Shown: positions 36,935-45,418 of the stretch, one piece after another
Layout of the letters: every line of letters begins with the position of its first letter
How positions within the stretch are numbered: the first letter of the stretch is position 1
NCBI RefSeq assembly: GCF_004137255.1
Contig: NZ_SDWT01000002.1
Location: 248,001 to 312,000, forward strand
Direction of reading: 5' to 3'
Length of the DNA: 64,000 bases
From: Nocardioides oleivorans
GTDB lineage: Bacteria > Actinomycetota > Actinomycetes > Propionibacteriales > Nocardioidaceae
Notes under the pieces: model-generated
What the model was told of the DNA's origin: nothing
Seen by the model: the letters and a program-made list of their open reading frames with translations, nothing else
The model's database searches: none
Translations under genes and position numbers: made by a program

Positions 36935-37295
36935 GTGACGATCCTACGAAGCCGGGTGTGGGACGGTCAGCGACCGGGGTGGGGCGCCGATGAAGGAGTC
37001 TGGCGGCGCTGCGAAGGAGAACACCGATCGTGAGGCATCCAATCTTGATCGCGTCCCAGGCAAGGAGGAGCACGACGAGGTTGAGCCAACAGGGGCCTCC
37101 GGCACTGATGCCGAGTTGCATGCCTCGCATGGCCAACAGAAGTGCCGCCGCCAGGGCGGTGAGGCCCGCTGTCATCTTCCACGATGGAGGCGACCTCCGG
37201 ACGTGGCGGATGAGGACGCTCGACGGGGCGTACACGGCCAGGTAACGCTGGAGGGCCGCGACTGCCATCAGGGCCGGGATTACGAGCAACAGCAA
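36927..37295 (-). CDS. small membrane protein, unknown function
   Basis: 122 residues with three hydrophobic stretches (LLLVIPALMAVAALQRYLAV, MTAGLTALAAALLLAMRG, WLNLVVLLLAWDAIKIG) and a basic C-terminus (LLHRRPTPVADRPTPG). The assigned start is TTG, so the true start is uncertain. It overlaps the next gene by eight bases on the same strand. Could be a leftover of the conjugation module or part of the defence operon. Confidence 0.45.
   Translation of the reverse strand: MLLLVIPALMAVAALQRYLAVYAPSSVLIRHVRRSPPSWKMTAGLTALAAALLLAMRGMQLGISAGGPCWLNLVVLLLAWDAIKIGCLTIGVLLRSAARLLHRRPTPVADRPTPGFVGSSRV
36941..36946 (-). promoter_or_regulatory. -10 box (TAGGAT), candidate promoter of the defence operon
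   Basis: Six bases before GTG 36934. As the first convincing promoter upstream of the nuclease-helicase-mod-res-ATPase genes it may drive the whole operon. Confidence 0.45.
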
Positions 37296-37397
37296 CGTGG
37301 GGCTCCCTTCGGAGGTATCCCTCCAGACATACGCCTCGCGGGGCCAGCCTCTCGGACCGGAATTCCCTTCCTGTGGAGAACTGACCGCTGCGGGTGG

Positions 37398-37688
37398 CTA
37401 TGGCGCGGACATGAGCGGCGGGACGGCAGTGACGGCTCGGCCGCGGTGGCTCTGGGCAACCAACTGCTCAGTGCGGCGTACTGCGTGGAGTGCACGGTCC
37501 CGATCAGCGCGCTGAGCGTCGGACTCCGCTCCCCCACCTATGGGGAGATTTGACGTGACCCGGTAGCGATCTCGGTAGGCGGCGATGGTCGCCAAGCATT
37601 CCACCCACTTCGCCTGCTCCGCGCGTTCAGGTTGGGTCACGCTGAACCGCCGAGTCCACGGTGGAAGCGGCTGCTTCACCCATCTCAC
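37398..37688 (-). pseudogene. C-terminal remnant of a MobF/TraA-type conjugative relaxase
   Basis: The frame reads PERAEQAKWVECLATIAAYR, then DRYRVTSNLPIGGG and SDAQRADRDRALHAVRRTEQ. The W-x(n)-VAAYRDRY...DAQRADRxRA pattern is typical of the extreme C-terminus of actinobacterial TrwC/TraA relaxases of 1000 residues or more. No nicking or helicase domains are nearby, so this is an orphan tail and the element has lost its relaxase. Confidence 0.6.
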
Positions 37689-37719
37689 CCACCAAGGCCT
37701 AATCTGCCGCAGGGTCGCG

Positions 37720-38250
37720 AGCCGCGATGACCTTCACCATGTTCGATACACCAGCATCGAACCGCAGGACGTGCCCCCGCCCGGCGGCCAACTCCTCGCT
37801 TCAGCCCGGTTGGTCGATCTACCCCCAGGATCCACGCCGGCGCATTGATGGTCCGCGTTCCGACAGCAGCTCAAGGTGCACGAAGAAATCGGCACTCCAT
37901 ACGGGGGCGAGTTTGGGATCACGGTCGAGCTTGGATCGGTTTGGGGTCGCCGCGGCATCGCCCCTGCGGTGAAGACGTTGCTCGACGGGTTCATAAGCGC
38001 CCTGCACGTCCACGACTTGTCGAGTCGTGAACACGTGGCGGCTGCTCTGGACGAAGTCGGCGACGGCGAGCGTCTGTGGGAGCTTCTCAACGATCCCGCA
38101 ATGGCGATTCTGGGTCCACGACGCTTGGTCCGCCCTCACGGTAGGGGCATCGCATGGAACCCTGCCGACGAACGCTGCGGGTTCTTCCAGTTCACGAGGT
38201 CCGCGCAGGCCGATGCCGTGACCGTCAGGATCCACGCGTTGTCGCGCTGA
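37720..38250 (+). pseudogene. disrupted gene of unknown function, in-frame TGA at 37846
   Basis: One frame reads SIEPQDVPPPGGQLLASARL then VDLPPGSTPAH, a TGA at 37846-37848, and continues without shift as WSAFRQQLKVHEEIGTPYGG, EFGITVELGSVWGRRGIAPA, VKTLLDGFISALHVHDLSSR and so on to 38250. The smooth sequence on both sides of the stop suggests a nonsense mutation. A shortened product could start at GTG 37876 (124 residues). No family recognised; the 5' end also lacks a good start. Confidence 0.5.
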
Positions 38251-38259
38251 AGTTCGGCG

Positions 38260-39138
38260 TCAGGTCTGCCCATTGAGTTGGAGCGCAGCTTGCAACGTTG
38301 GGGCGATGACCTCTGTGACATATGGAGCATTTGGTCGATCGCCCCACCTGATGTTCCCGTGAGCCGACGGGTGGGACAAGCGGCAAACGACAACCCGGCG
38401 CCCATCGAGGGTGGCCTCGTACAGGTGCTCCGTGTGCTCTCGTTCTGGGGCCAGAACCCCGGTCGCCCACTTGGCGACCTTGGTGCCCTGGAGGATCACG
38501 ATCGTGGGCTCAAGTATCGACAGCGTGGCGGAGAAGTGGGTGCCGCAGTTGCGGGCCATGGTGCCGGTGGGTCGCCCTTGGCTACCTCCGGGCGGGCCAG
38601 CTGAGCAGAGCAGGCGGTTCACTAGGGCAAACGCGTCAAAGAGATGGAAGCGTCGACCCGTCGTGGGAAGCACGAACTCGCCCTCGTAGTCCGTACCGAG
38701 GCCGGTTCCCAAGAGCAGCCTCAGCGCGGTGGTCGTGCCTCTCATGTGGGGATTGCGTCCGGGGTATCCGTCCTGCGCGTAGTAGCGATGCGCCAACCCC
38801 GACCCGTTCAGGACCTGCTGATACCGCGTTTCCATAGTGACCCCGCTGAGGTACCTGGCCGCCGATGGACCCTTGGCGAGACCGGACTCTTGACCCACGA
38901 CGGCGATGCGTAAGGGCGCTCCGTCAAGAGTCATGTCGAACCGGCGGCCGACGTGACTCATGATGCCTTCCCTGAAGGCATCGCCCTGGTGCCGCGAATT
39001 GCGGCACTGCTGGTAGCTCGGACAGATGAACTGGCCATCCGACAGGAGGCTGCCTTCGACGTACCTGCTTAGCCTCGCGATGCGACTTCTCGTTGCCGGG
39101 AGATCCACGCTGACCTGCCGGTCCCGCGGCTCAGGCAC
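38260..39138 (-). CDS. divergent uracil-DNA glycosylase superfamily protein, probable iron-sulfur (family 4/5-like)
   Basis: 292 residues from GTG 39138. Motifs align with family 4/5 UDGs: AVVGQESG (79-86) in the position of GEAPG, FDAFALVNRLLCSAG (C178), MARNCGTHFSATLSILEP (C198) then IVILQGTKVAKW, and CRLSHPSAHGN (HPS, 256-258). An N-terminal CPSYQQC (C39, C45) supplies the other two candidate cluster ligands. The start overlaps the stop of the upstream 104-residue gene by eight bases, so they are coupled. It may act on modified bases in invading or element DNA. Sequence identity to known UDGs is evidently low. Confidence 0.62.
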   Translation of the reverse strand: MPEPRDRQVSVDLPATRSRIARLSRYVEGSLLSDGQFICPSYQQCRNSRHQGDAFREGIMSHVGRRFDMTLDGAPLRIAVVGQESGLAKGPSAARYLSGVTMETRYQQVLNGSGLAHRYYAQDGYPGRNPHMRGTTTALRLLLGTGLGTDYEGEFVLPTTGRRFHLFDAFALVNRLLCSAGPPGGSQGRPTGTMARNCGTHFSATLSILEPTIVILQGTKVAKWATGVLAPEREHTEHLYEATLDGRRVVVCRLSHPSAHGNIRWGDRPNAPYVTEVIAPTLQAALQLNGQT

Positions 39139-39445
39139 GGCGGCTACCGGCGGTCCTCGCAACCAATAGCGGGACGAGTCGATCTCTCCAGGTCGGTACG
39201 TGAATGTGCCCGCTCGACATGCCTCCGTGCGCGCACTGCTCGCGATACACGGACTCCTGCGTTTCCCGGCGAATGTCGACACCCGCCAGGTCTTCGATGA
39301 GGGTGACGAGCAGGTTCTCCACGCCGTCGTCGGTGGGCGGGACCGGCGTCTCGTCGAGAGCATCTCGAAGTTCCTGCCAGAGGTGCTGATCACCGCGCAG
39401 CCTCCACTGCTCGGGCTCGGGAATGAACAAGGACCCCATCCTCAC
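39131..39445 (-). CDS. unknown protein coupled to the UDG-like gene
   Basis: 104 residues: MGSLFIPEPEQWRLRGDQHL, WQELRDALDETPVPPTDDGV, ENLLVTLIEDLAGVDIRRET, then HGGMSSGHIHVPTWRDRLVP. No family recognised. Starts at GTG 39445 (TAGTCT six bases upstream) or ATG 39439. Its stop overlaps the UDG-like start, so the two proteins are likely made together and could interact. An alternative view, that the two frames are one gene with a frameshift, cannot be excluded. Confidence 0.6.
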   Translation of the reverse strand: MRMGSLFIPEPEQWRLRGDQHLWQELRDALDETPVPPTDDGVENLLVTLIEDLAGVDIRRETQESVYREQCAHGGMSSGHIHVPTWRDRLVPLLVARTAGSRRA

Positions 39446-39451
39446 GTCGTC

Positions 39452-39457
39452 AGACTA
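39452..39457 (-). promoter_or_regulatory. -10 box (TAGTCT) for the UDG-like pair
   Basis: Six bases before GTG 39445; divergent from the conjugation genes, which start at 39497. Confidence 0.45.
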
Positions 39458-39496
39458 CGGGAGCGGGCGGAGGCGATCGGGGGACGGAGAGCCCCG

Positions 39497-39814
39497 GTGC
39501 TTCGGTCAACGCACCTGATGGTCATGACCCTGATGCTGGTGACTTTCACGGACGTCGGCCCGAACTTCGGAGCCGTCGGCGGATCAGGCGAGCTCCGCAC
39601 CATCGTCGGTGCCCTGCTGACCTACGGCCTGATCGTCGCCGTATTCGTGCTCGTCGTATCCGTGACGACGTGGGCCATCGCGTCGAGCTCTGGTAGCTGG
39701 AACACCGCCCAGAAGGCGAAGACCGGCTGCTTCGTCGCGATCGGCGGCGCGGCCCTTACCGGCGCCGCCCTCACCTGGGCCAACTGGCTGCTGGACATCG
39801 GCCCGCACCTCTAA
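39497..39814 (+). CDS. DUF6112-like small membrane protein of the conjugation module
   Basis: About 105 residues: short N-terminus, then GELRTIVGALLTYGLIVAVF, VLVVSVTTWAIASSSGSWNT, AQKAKTGCFVAIGGAALTGA, ALTWANWLLDIG: two membrane helices around a basic loop, as in DUF6112 proteins of actinobacterial conjugative elements. GTG 39497 follows GGAGA by six bases; ATG 39518 is an alternative. Related to the next gene. Confidence 0.7.
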   Translation: MLRSTHLMVMTLMLVTFTDVGPNFGAVGGSGELRTIVGALLTYGLIVAVFVLVVSVTTWAIASSSGSWNTAQKAKTGCFVAIGGAALTGAALTWANWLLDIGPHL

Positions 39815-39846
39815 GGCGTCCGCCCGTCCGACGTCAGGAGCCTCCG

Positions 39847-40152
39847 ATGGACCTACTCACAGCAGCACTCCTGCTCCCCCTCGACATCTCGATCGATCCG
39901 AACTCCAACGGCCTGCCCGGGATCGGCCAACTCGAGAAGATCGTCGGAGCGTCGATGACGGTCGGGCTGATCCTCGCGGTACTCGCGCTGATCATCTCGG
40001 CCATCGTATGGGCGCTGGGAGCCAACTCGTCCAACCCACACCTCGCGGGTCGCGGCAAGCTCGGCGTTCTCGTAGCCCTGGGCGCCGCGATCGTCTGCGG
40101 CGCCTCGGTGACACTGGTGAACTTCTTCTGGAACGTCGGCCAGCAGGTCTGA
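39847..40152 (+). CDS. DUF6112 family membrane protein of the conjugation module
   Basis: 101 residues: MDLLTAALLLPLDISIDPNS, NGLPGIGQLEKIVGASMTVG, LILAVLALIISAIVWALGAN, SSNPHLAGRGKLGVLVALGA and a second helix ending VNFFWNVGQQV. Two helices with a GRGK loop are the family pattern. It precedes the TrbL-like gene by nine bases. Probably part of a type IV secretion channel; specific role unknown. Confidence 0.78.
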   Translation: MDLLTAALLLPLDISIDPNSNGLPGIGQLEKIVGASMTVGLILAVLALIISAIVWALGANSSNPHLAGRGKLGVLVALGAAIVCGASVTLVNFFWNVGQQV

Positions 40153-40161
40153 GGAATCGGC

Positions 40162-41450
40162 ATGGGTGTCTGCGACGTACCGGTAATCCACGAGGTCTGC
40201 AACGCCGCGGGCGACGCGGCCGGCGCGGTCATCACCGCGCCCTTCGACTGGCTTGCCCAGGGCATGGGCGGCGCGGCCGAGTGGATGTTCACGTCCGTCT
40301 GGAAGGTCATCGACACCACGACCTTCGTCGACGTGACCAGCGGGGAGTACACGAAGGTCTACAACATCATGTTCGGCGTCGGCGTCTTCGTGATGCTCGG
40401 GTTCTCATGCTCCAGGTCATCGGCGGCGTGATCCGCCGCGAACCGGCTGCACTGTCCAGAGCCGCGCTCGGGCTAGCCAAGTCGATCCTCGGCTCTTTCG
40501 TCGCACTCGCGTTGCTCGCGACCGCGCTCGAGATCACCGACCAACTCTGCATTGGCATCGTCAACGCCGCCGGCACCAACATGAACGAGATGGGCGACAA
40601 GGTCGCCGTACTCGCCGCCGGACTCGGTTCCATCAACCTCGCCGCCCCGGGAGCCGGCGCGATCCTGACGATCTTCCTCGCCAGCCTCGCCATCATCGGC
40701 GCCATGGTCGTGTGGATCAGTCTGCTGATCCGCAAGGCGCTGCTGTTGATCGCGATCGTGTTCGCGCCGATCGCACTCGCCGGATCGAGCTGGGACCACA
40801 CCCGCTCGTGGCTGGCCCGGTGGGCGACGTTCGTGATCGCGATGATCCTGTCGAAGGTCGTCCTCATGGTGATCTTCCTACTCGCCACCGCCCAGGTCTC
40901 GGCGCCGATCGATGCCGACCTGGAGTCCGTTAGCCAGCCGATGGCGGGCGTCGTACTGATGCTGATGGCCGGGTTCGCGCCGTACCTGACCTACAAGGCC
41001 ATCGCCTTCATGGGCTTCGACATGTACCACACGATGTCGGCCGAGCAGGAGGCCAAGTCGTCGCTCAACCGGCCGATGCCGATCCCGCTGTCTCGCCGCA
41101 CCGGCAGCGAGCCGGCGAAGGTCCTGGGCGGGGGCGGCGCAGACGGTGGCGGCGGTACGACGTCCGGCGCCTCGCCTGCGGTCACGGGACCATCCACGGG
41201 CGGACCGTCAGGTGGAACCGGCGGCGGAGGCGCCGCAGCAGGTGGCGCCTCCGGATGTGCTGCGGCGGGCGGTGCAGTTGCCGCCGGAGTCGTGGTCGCG
41301 AATGAGGCAGCAGCGGCCGGTCCTCGGCTCGGCAACTTCGTCGCCGCCCAGGCGACCGGCCAGGCACAGGCACATGAGTCCGCCGCTCCTTCGACCATCC
41401 CACCCCCAGTCGCGGATTCGACGCTGGTCGACACCGCAGGGAAGAAGTGA
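40162..41450 (+). pseudogene. TrbL-like type IV secretion membrane protein, frameshifted
   Basis: The first frame encodes MGVCDVPVIHEVCNAAGDAA through VYNIMFGVGVFVMLGF, then would end at 40431; the other frame takes over at 40407 with MLQVIGGVIRREPAALSRAA and runs through six or so membrane helices (FVALALLATALEITDQLCIG, MVVWISLLIRKALLLIAIVF) and a Gly/Ala-rich tail to 41450. One missing base in TTCTC|ATG at 40402-40407 accounts for the break; the repaired protein would be 429 residues. Either a real mutation or a sequencing error in a TTC repeat. Confidence 0.8.
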
Positions 41451-41456
41451 GCGGCC

Positions 41457-42905
41457 GTGGCCACGACGACCCGCGAGCGGGAGCTGACCCCGATCAAGTT
41501 CTCGCGCCTGACGCGGCGCGGCGTCCTGCTGGGCCTCTCCGGGGCGCAACTCGTGATGGCCAGCCTCGCGTCGGGCACGTTGATCATCGGTCTGTACGTC
41601 GGCGCCGTGGTGATGACCTTCCCGATCATCCTGTTCTTCGTCATGCTGGCATTCGTTGGCGTCGGCGGGCGCAAACTCATCGAGTGGGCGCCGATCGGCG
41701 CGCGCTGGCTCTGGCGATCAGCGGGAGGTCAACTCCTGTATCGCCGTCGAGTCGTGAAGCCGCGTCCGGCCGGAACGCTGGCGCTGCCCGGCGATGCGGC
41801 TCGGCTGCGTCAATGGGTCGACCCCGAGACAGACGCCGTCATGGTCCACGACCCCCACGCTGCAACCCTGACCGCCATCGTCGGTGTCTCCCACCCCGCG
41901 TTCGTGCTGCTCGACCCAGCTGAGCAGGAGCGCCGAGTCGTCTCGTGGGGCCGCGTCCTCGCGACGGCATGCCGATCCGGACGAATCGCCTCCGTCCAGG
42001 TGATGGAGCGGACGCTGCCCGACTCCGGCAAGGGCCTGGCGGACTGGTGGGAGCAGCACGGCAGCCGTTCAGGATCGTGGGCGTCGACGACGTACGGCGA
42101 GCTCGTTGACCGCGCCGGCCCGGCGGGCGAGCGCCACGCGTCGACCGTCTCGATCTCCCTGGACATGAAAGTGGCCGGGCGAGCGATCCGGGCTGCCGGC
42201 GGCGGCAAGCGGGGGGCGGCCGCCGTACTCCGGCAGGAGATGGCGACCATGCTCGCCGCTCTCCGGTCCGCCGATCTCTCCCCCGGCGAGTGGCTCACGG
42301 CCGGGGATCTTGCGCTGATCCTCAGGTCGGCGTACGACCCTGCCGTGGCGGGCGCACTTGAGCGCCAGGGCGACATCGGGCGCGACCTCGCGACCGCGGG
42401 CCCTGTCGCGGTCACCGAATCGTGGGGCTCCTTGCGCAGCGACTCCGCGCACCACTGCGTGCTCTGGATCAGTGAGTGGCCACGATCCCTCGTCTACCCA
42501 GGATTCCTCGCGCCGCTGCTGCTGTCCTCGGGGATCCGGCGGACTTTCACGCTTCTCTACACACCGATGCGCACCGACCGCGCGGCCCGGGACATCCGCA
42601 AGAAGAAGACGGAGTACATCTCGGACGCCGCCCAGCGGCAGAAGATCGGGCAGATCGAAGACGCTCAGCAGACCGCCGAGTACCAGGACGTCCTCCAACA
42701 GGAGGCAGACCTGACGGCCGGCCACGGCGTGCTGCGGGCAACGGGCTTCATTTCGGTCAGCGCGAGCGATCCCGATGAGCTCGAGCGCGCCGTGGCAGCG
42801 ATGGAGCAGGCGGCGATCCAGGCATCGTGCGAGACCCGCCGGCTCTGGGGGCAGCAGGCTCAGGGTTTCGCGCTGGCAGCACTCCCCCTGTGCCGACCCG
42901 TGTGA
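41457..42905 (+). CDS. SCO6880 family conjugation protein
   Basis: 482 residues: a basic N-terminus (RERELTPIKFSRLTRRGVLL), two adjacent membrane segments (about 25-65; SGTLIIGLYVGAVVMTFPII then LFFVMLAFVGVGG), and a large cytosolic part with PGDAARLRQWVDPETDAVMV, HPAFVLLDPAEQERRVVSWG, YTPMRTDRAARDIRKKKTEY and LRATGFISVSASDPDELERA. This is the SCO6880 family found beside VirB4-like ATPases in actinobacterial integrative elements; it corresponds to a VirB3/VirB4-N-like component. No VirB4-like ATPase follows, so the transfer apparatus is incomplete. Confidence 0.8.
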   Translation: MATTTRERELTPIKFSRLTRRGVLLGLSGAQLVMASLASGTLIIGLYVGAVVMTFPIILFFVMLAFVGVGGRKLIEWAPIGARWLWRSAGGQLLYRRRVVKPRPAGTLALPGDAARLRQWVDPETDAVMVHDPHAATLTAIVGVSHPAFVLLDPAEQERRVVSWGRVLATACRSGRIASVQVMERTLPDSGKGLADWWEQHGSRSGSWASTTYGELVDRAGPAGERHASTVSISLDMKVAGRAIRAAGGGKRGAAAVLRQEMATMLAALRSADLSPGEWLTAGDLALILRSAYDPAVAGALERQGDIGRDLATAGPVAVTESWGSLRSDSAHHCVLWISEWPRSLVYPGFLAPLLLSSGIRRTFTLLYTPMRTDRAARDIRKKKTEYISDAAQRQKIGQIEDAQQTAEYQDVLQQEADLTAGHGVLRATGFISVSASDPDELERAVAAMEQAAIQASCETRRLWGQQAQGFALAALPLCRPV

Positions 42906-42950
42906 CGCGACCGGCTCCGCTGATCACCTGCGGCACGGGTCCTGCCTGAC

Positions 42951-42956
42951 TACGAT
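42951..42956 (+). promoter_or_regulatory. -10 box (TACGAT) for the 154-residue gene
   Basis: Seven bases upstream of GTG 42964, no ribosome binding site. Confidence 0.4.
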
Positions 42957-42963
42957 CGGCCGT

Positions 42964-43428
42964 GTGACGGGCCCCGACGAGATGCTCACCCACAAGACCC
43001 GGGCGAACCATTTCAAGAGGCGGATCGCGATGGGGGGCCACCTCTGGCTGGACGAAGGAACGTCGCCCGCCCTGGTCTTTCGGGCGCATGGGTTCTTCCA
43101 ACGGCGCTACGAGCTCCGCCTTCGACTCGCCGACATTCGTTCGTGCACCGGGTGGACGATCAACATGAAGGACGGGACGACCGAACGGTTCATTGTGGCG
43201 TCCGGTACTGGCCTTGCCGAAGCTCTGGCCGCGGCGCGCTCGCCACGTCGGCGCAATTCGAACATCTCGGATGACGATGGCTACGACAACCTCTCGAAGA
43301 AGCAGAGCGATCACTTGTGGTACGGCGATCACTCGGAGCTGAACTGGCGCGACAGAGAACAGGCGCAGGCCTGGGGCATGGATGCCGACACCTACGTGAG
43401 CAACTGGCTCGAGAACGACAAGGACTGA
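42964..43428 (+). CDS. GRAM/PH-like domain protein, unknown function
   Basis: 154 residues. After VTGPDEMLTHKTRANHFKRR comes IAMGGHLWLDEGTSPALVFR, AHGFFQRRYELRLRLADIRS and MKDGTTERFIVASGTG, the strand pattern of a small bacterial PH-like (GRAM-type) fold (GGxLwLT...LvF...i.l.dI...). The C-terminal 70 residues are acidic with Trp (DHLWYGDHSELNWRDREQAQ). Faces the DUF3800 gene tail to tail. Role unknown. Confidence 0.6.
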   Translation: MTGPDEMLTHKTRANHFKRRIAMGGHLWLDEGTSPALVFRAHGFFQRRYELRLRLADIRSCTGWTINMKDGTTERFIVASGTGLAEALAAARSPRRRNSNISDDDGYDNLSKKQSDHLWYGDHSELNWRDREQAQAWGMDADTYVSNWLENDKD

Positions 43429-43495
43429 TCGTTCGGTCGCGCTTCGGACACGTGGACCCATCCCAGAGAGCCGTTGGCGGATCGTTCACGAACCC

Positions 43496-44644
43496 TCACG
43501 GGAGGAAACGTTGCCGGAGGTCCGCCCAGCCGATCGCGCTCAGATGTTCCAGAGTCGCCCTCGGAACGTTGACGTCCCATGAATAGAACTCCTTGTGGAG
43601 CATCACGAGGTCGCCGCAGACTGCACGTTCGTCCTCGTCAAGGCAGACGCCGCGACTCAGCTTCGTGAACACGGTCCTTACGAAGCCGACCAGAAGGTCG
43701 GCAAGTTGGATGAAGGGCTCCTGCTTCGAGTCGCCGAGCTTCAGGCTGTCGACGGTGGGCATGCTGAAGAAGCGAATCTCGCCATTGATGACGAGCCAGT
43801 CACTGCCGTCGGACTCCCGGATCATGCCACGCACCAAGGCGAGAAGGTCATCGAACCGCACGATGTTGTCGTGGACGATGTCGATACGCACATCGCGGGG
43901 TCGGAGGAACTGCTCTAGCCGGTTCATCAGAGCGAACATCGAGTGCCCGAGCGTGGTCCGCATCCAGACATCTGCACCAAACTCACGCCCGATGGCGGCA
44001 AGCGACTCGGATCCGAAGTGTCTGAGCATTTCTGCGAGGGCGGCCCCGTTGTTCTCCTCGATGAAGTCGGCGAATTGCAGCGCGAGCTGTGCGAGGCGGG
44101 CGAGCTCTGGTTCTACACCGGCACGGAGCATGTCCGCGAACGCGGAGAGAAGCTCGGGAGCCGGCAAGAGGTGCTCCGCAAGGTCCTTCTTGACGTCGTA
44201 CGCTGACGTGAACTCGATGGGGAGGAAGTGGTTGTACTCGGGATCAAAGAAGGTCTCCACCACCTTCGCGGCGAGGATGTAGTCCTTGTCCATCACGTGG
44301 AAGAAGGGCACGGCAGCGCTCCCGAGCATCGTCTGGAAGATGTCCCTGAACACAGCCGAGCCACCGTCACGTCTTGACAGCTGTTGCCACTTCAGCTCAG
44401 GAGCGTTGAGGCGGTGCCGCGCCCGCAGGCCGGAAAGGGCGGAGACCAGTGCCCCTTGGTGGGTGGATGGAACCATCCAGCCTCCGTGGACGAACACGGG
44501 CTGGTCACGATCACCCCAGTGGACGCCTGTATTGCCGCTCTCGTCGCAGTAGAAGGTGGCGCGCGTTTCGGTCTCCCGACTACCGACGGCAGCGCGAGCA
44601 CGCTCCTGGACCGCTCGCTTAGCCGGATTACCTGACCTCCCCAC
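43496..44644 (-). CDS. DUF3800 domain protein
   Basis: 382 residues. ATFYCDESGNTG (29-40) with the conserved DE pair, ELKWQQLSRRDGG, DVRIDIVHDNIVRFDD and QEPFIQLADLLVGFVRT are the DUF3800 landmarks. The fold is considered RNase H-like with a putative nuclease or ATP-independent hydrolase site; members are frequent in mobile elements and defence loci. GTG 44644 is supported by TAGGCT six bases upstream. Confidence 0.85.
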   Translation of the reverse strand: MGRSGNPAKRAVQERARAAVGSRETETRATFYCDESGNTGVHWGDRDQPVFVHGGWMVPSTHQGALVSALSGLRARHRLNAPELKWQQLSRRDGGSAVFRDIFQTMLGSAAVPFFHVMDKDYILAAKVVETFFDPEYNHFLPIEFTSAYDVKKDLAEHLLPAPELLSAFADMLRAGVEPELARLAQLALQFADFIEENNGAALAEMLRHFGSESLAAIGREFGADVWMRTTLGHSMFALMNRLEQFLRPRDVRIDIVHDNIVRFDDLLALVRGMIRESDGSDWLVINGEIRFFSMPTVDSLKLGDSKQEPFIQLADLLVGFVRTVFTKLSRGVCLDEDERAVCGDLVMLHKEFYSWDVNVPRATLEHLSAIGWADLRQRFLP

Positions 44645-44650
44645 AGCGAA

Positions 44651-44656
44651 AGCCTA
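44651..44656 (-). promoter_or_regulatory. -10 box (TAGGCT), leaderless start of DUF3800
   Basis: Minus strand, six bases before GTG 44644, within the short gap after the 239-residue gene. Confidence 0.5.
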
Positions 44657-44659
44657 GAT

Positions 44660-45379
44660 CTACAGAGCGTGGCCGAGCTGCAAAAAGATGTTGCGGAGGC
44701 GCTTCTTCGGGCCTACCGCTGTGATGACCTGGCCGTTGCGGTCGACCACCTCGACGACCATGTTGAGGCCCTTCGCCGCCACCCGGACTGAGGCGATGTC
44801 GTCCTTGAAGACCTCGGCGAACCCAGAGAAGTTCCGGCCGATGAAGTGCAGCGCAAGCACGTCCTCTGTCGGGTAGTGGTTCAGCACCCATGTCCCGTCG
44901 GTCTTCGTGGAGGACCGCGAGGTCCGGAACTCGTCCCAGCCCCCGTCGATGAAGCCGCCTGCCGTCGAGATCAGCGCCGTGGGGTCGGAGTCCAGCGCGG
45001 GCTCGTAACGGATTCCGCCGATGAGCGTGTGTGTGCCCTCCGTGGCCCGACCCGGCCGATCATCAACATCATCGTGACCGGGGATCGTGACGCCATGGAG
45101 GCGGCCGCCAGGCCCCACATCTGAGGCGATGTGCTGGCCGACGTACTCGTAGAATCGTCTCACCGTGCCGCAGTCGTCCATGGAGTGTCCGGCCTTGAGC
45201 CAGCGCCCGGCCGCCTCTGCGCCCGCCACCTGGCTCGCGAGCTCTGCCAACTCGGGCGTAACGACATCACCTGGTTCACCGAGTTTCGAGGCCGACGCGA
45301 AGATCTCGGCGGCGACGGCACCTTCGTCGGGCAGCATCGCCATCACCCGCGCCCGCTCGCGTTCTTCACGCTTGGACAT
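44660..45379 (-). CDS. unknown protein between helicase and DUF3800 genes
   Basis: 239 residues. N-terminal helices (MSKREERERARVMAMLPDEG, PELAELASQVAGAEAAGRWL), a middle part with DDCGTVRRFYEYVGQHIASD and a beta-rich C-terminus (GTWVLNHYPTEDVLALHFIG, RVAAKGLNMVVEVVDRNGQV). No family recognised. ATG with AGGAGAG upstream. Lies 39 bases downstream of the helicase gene on the same strand, so probably cotranscribed with it. Confidence 0.7.
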   Translation of the reverse strand: MSKREERERARVMAMLPDEGAVAAEIFASASKLGEPGDVVTPELAELASQVAGAEAAGRWLKAGHSMDDCGTVRRFYEYVGQHIASDVGPGGRLHGVTIPGHDDVDDRPGRATEGTHTLIGGIRYEPALDSDPTALISTAGGFIDGGWDEFRTSRSSTKTDGTWVLNHYPTEDVLALHFIGRNFSGFAEVFKDDIASVRVAAKGLNMVVEVVDRNGQVITAVGPKKRLRNIFLQLGHAL

Positions 45380-45418
45380 GTCTCTCTCCTGTTCTCAGTG
45401 GCCGGCACAACGTCATGG

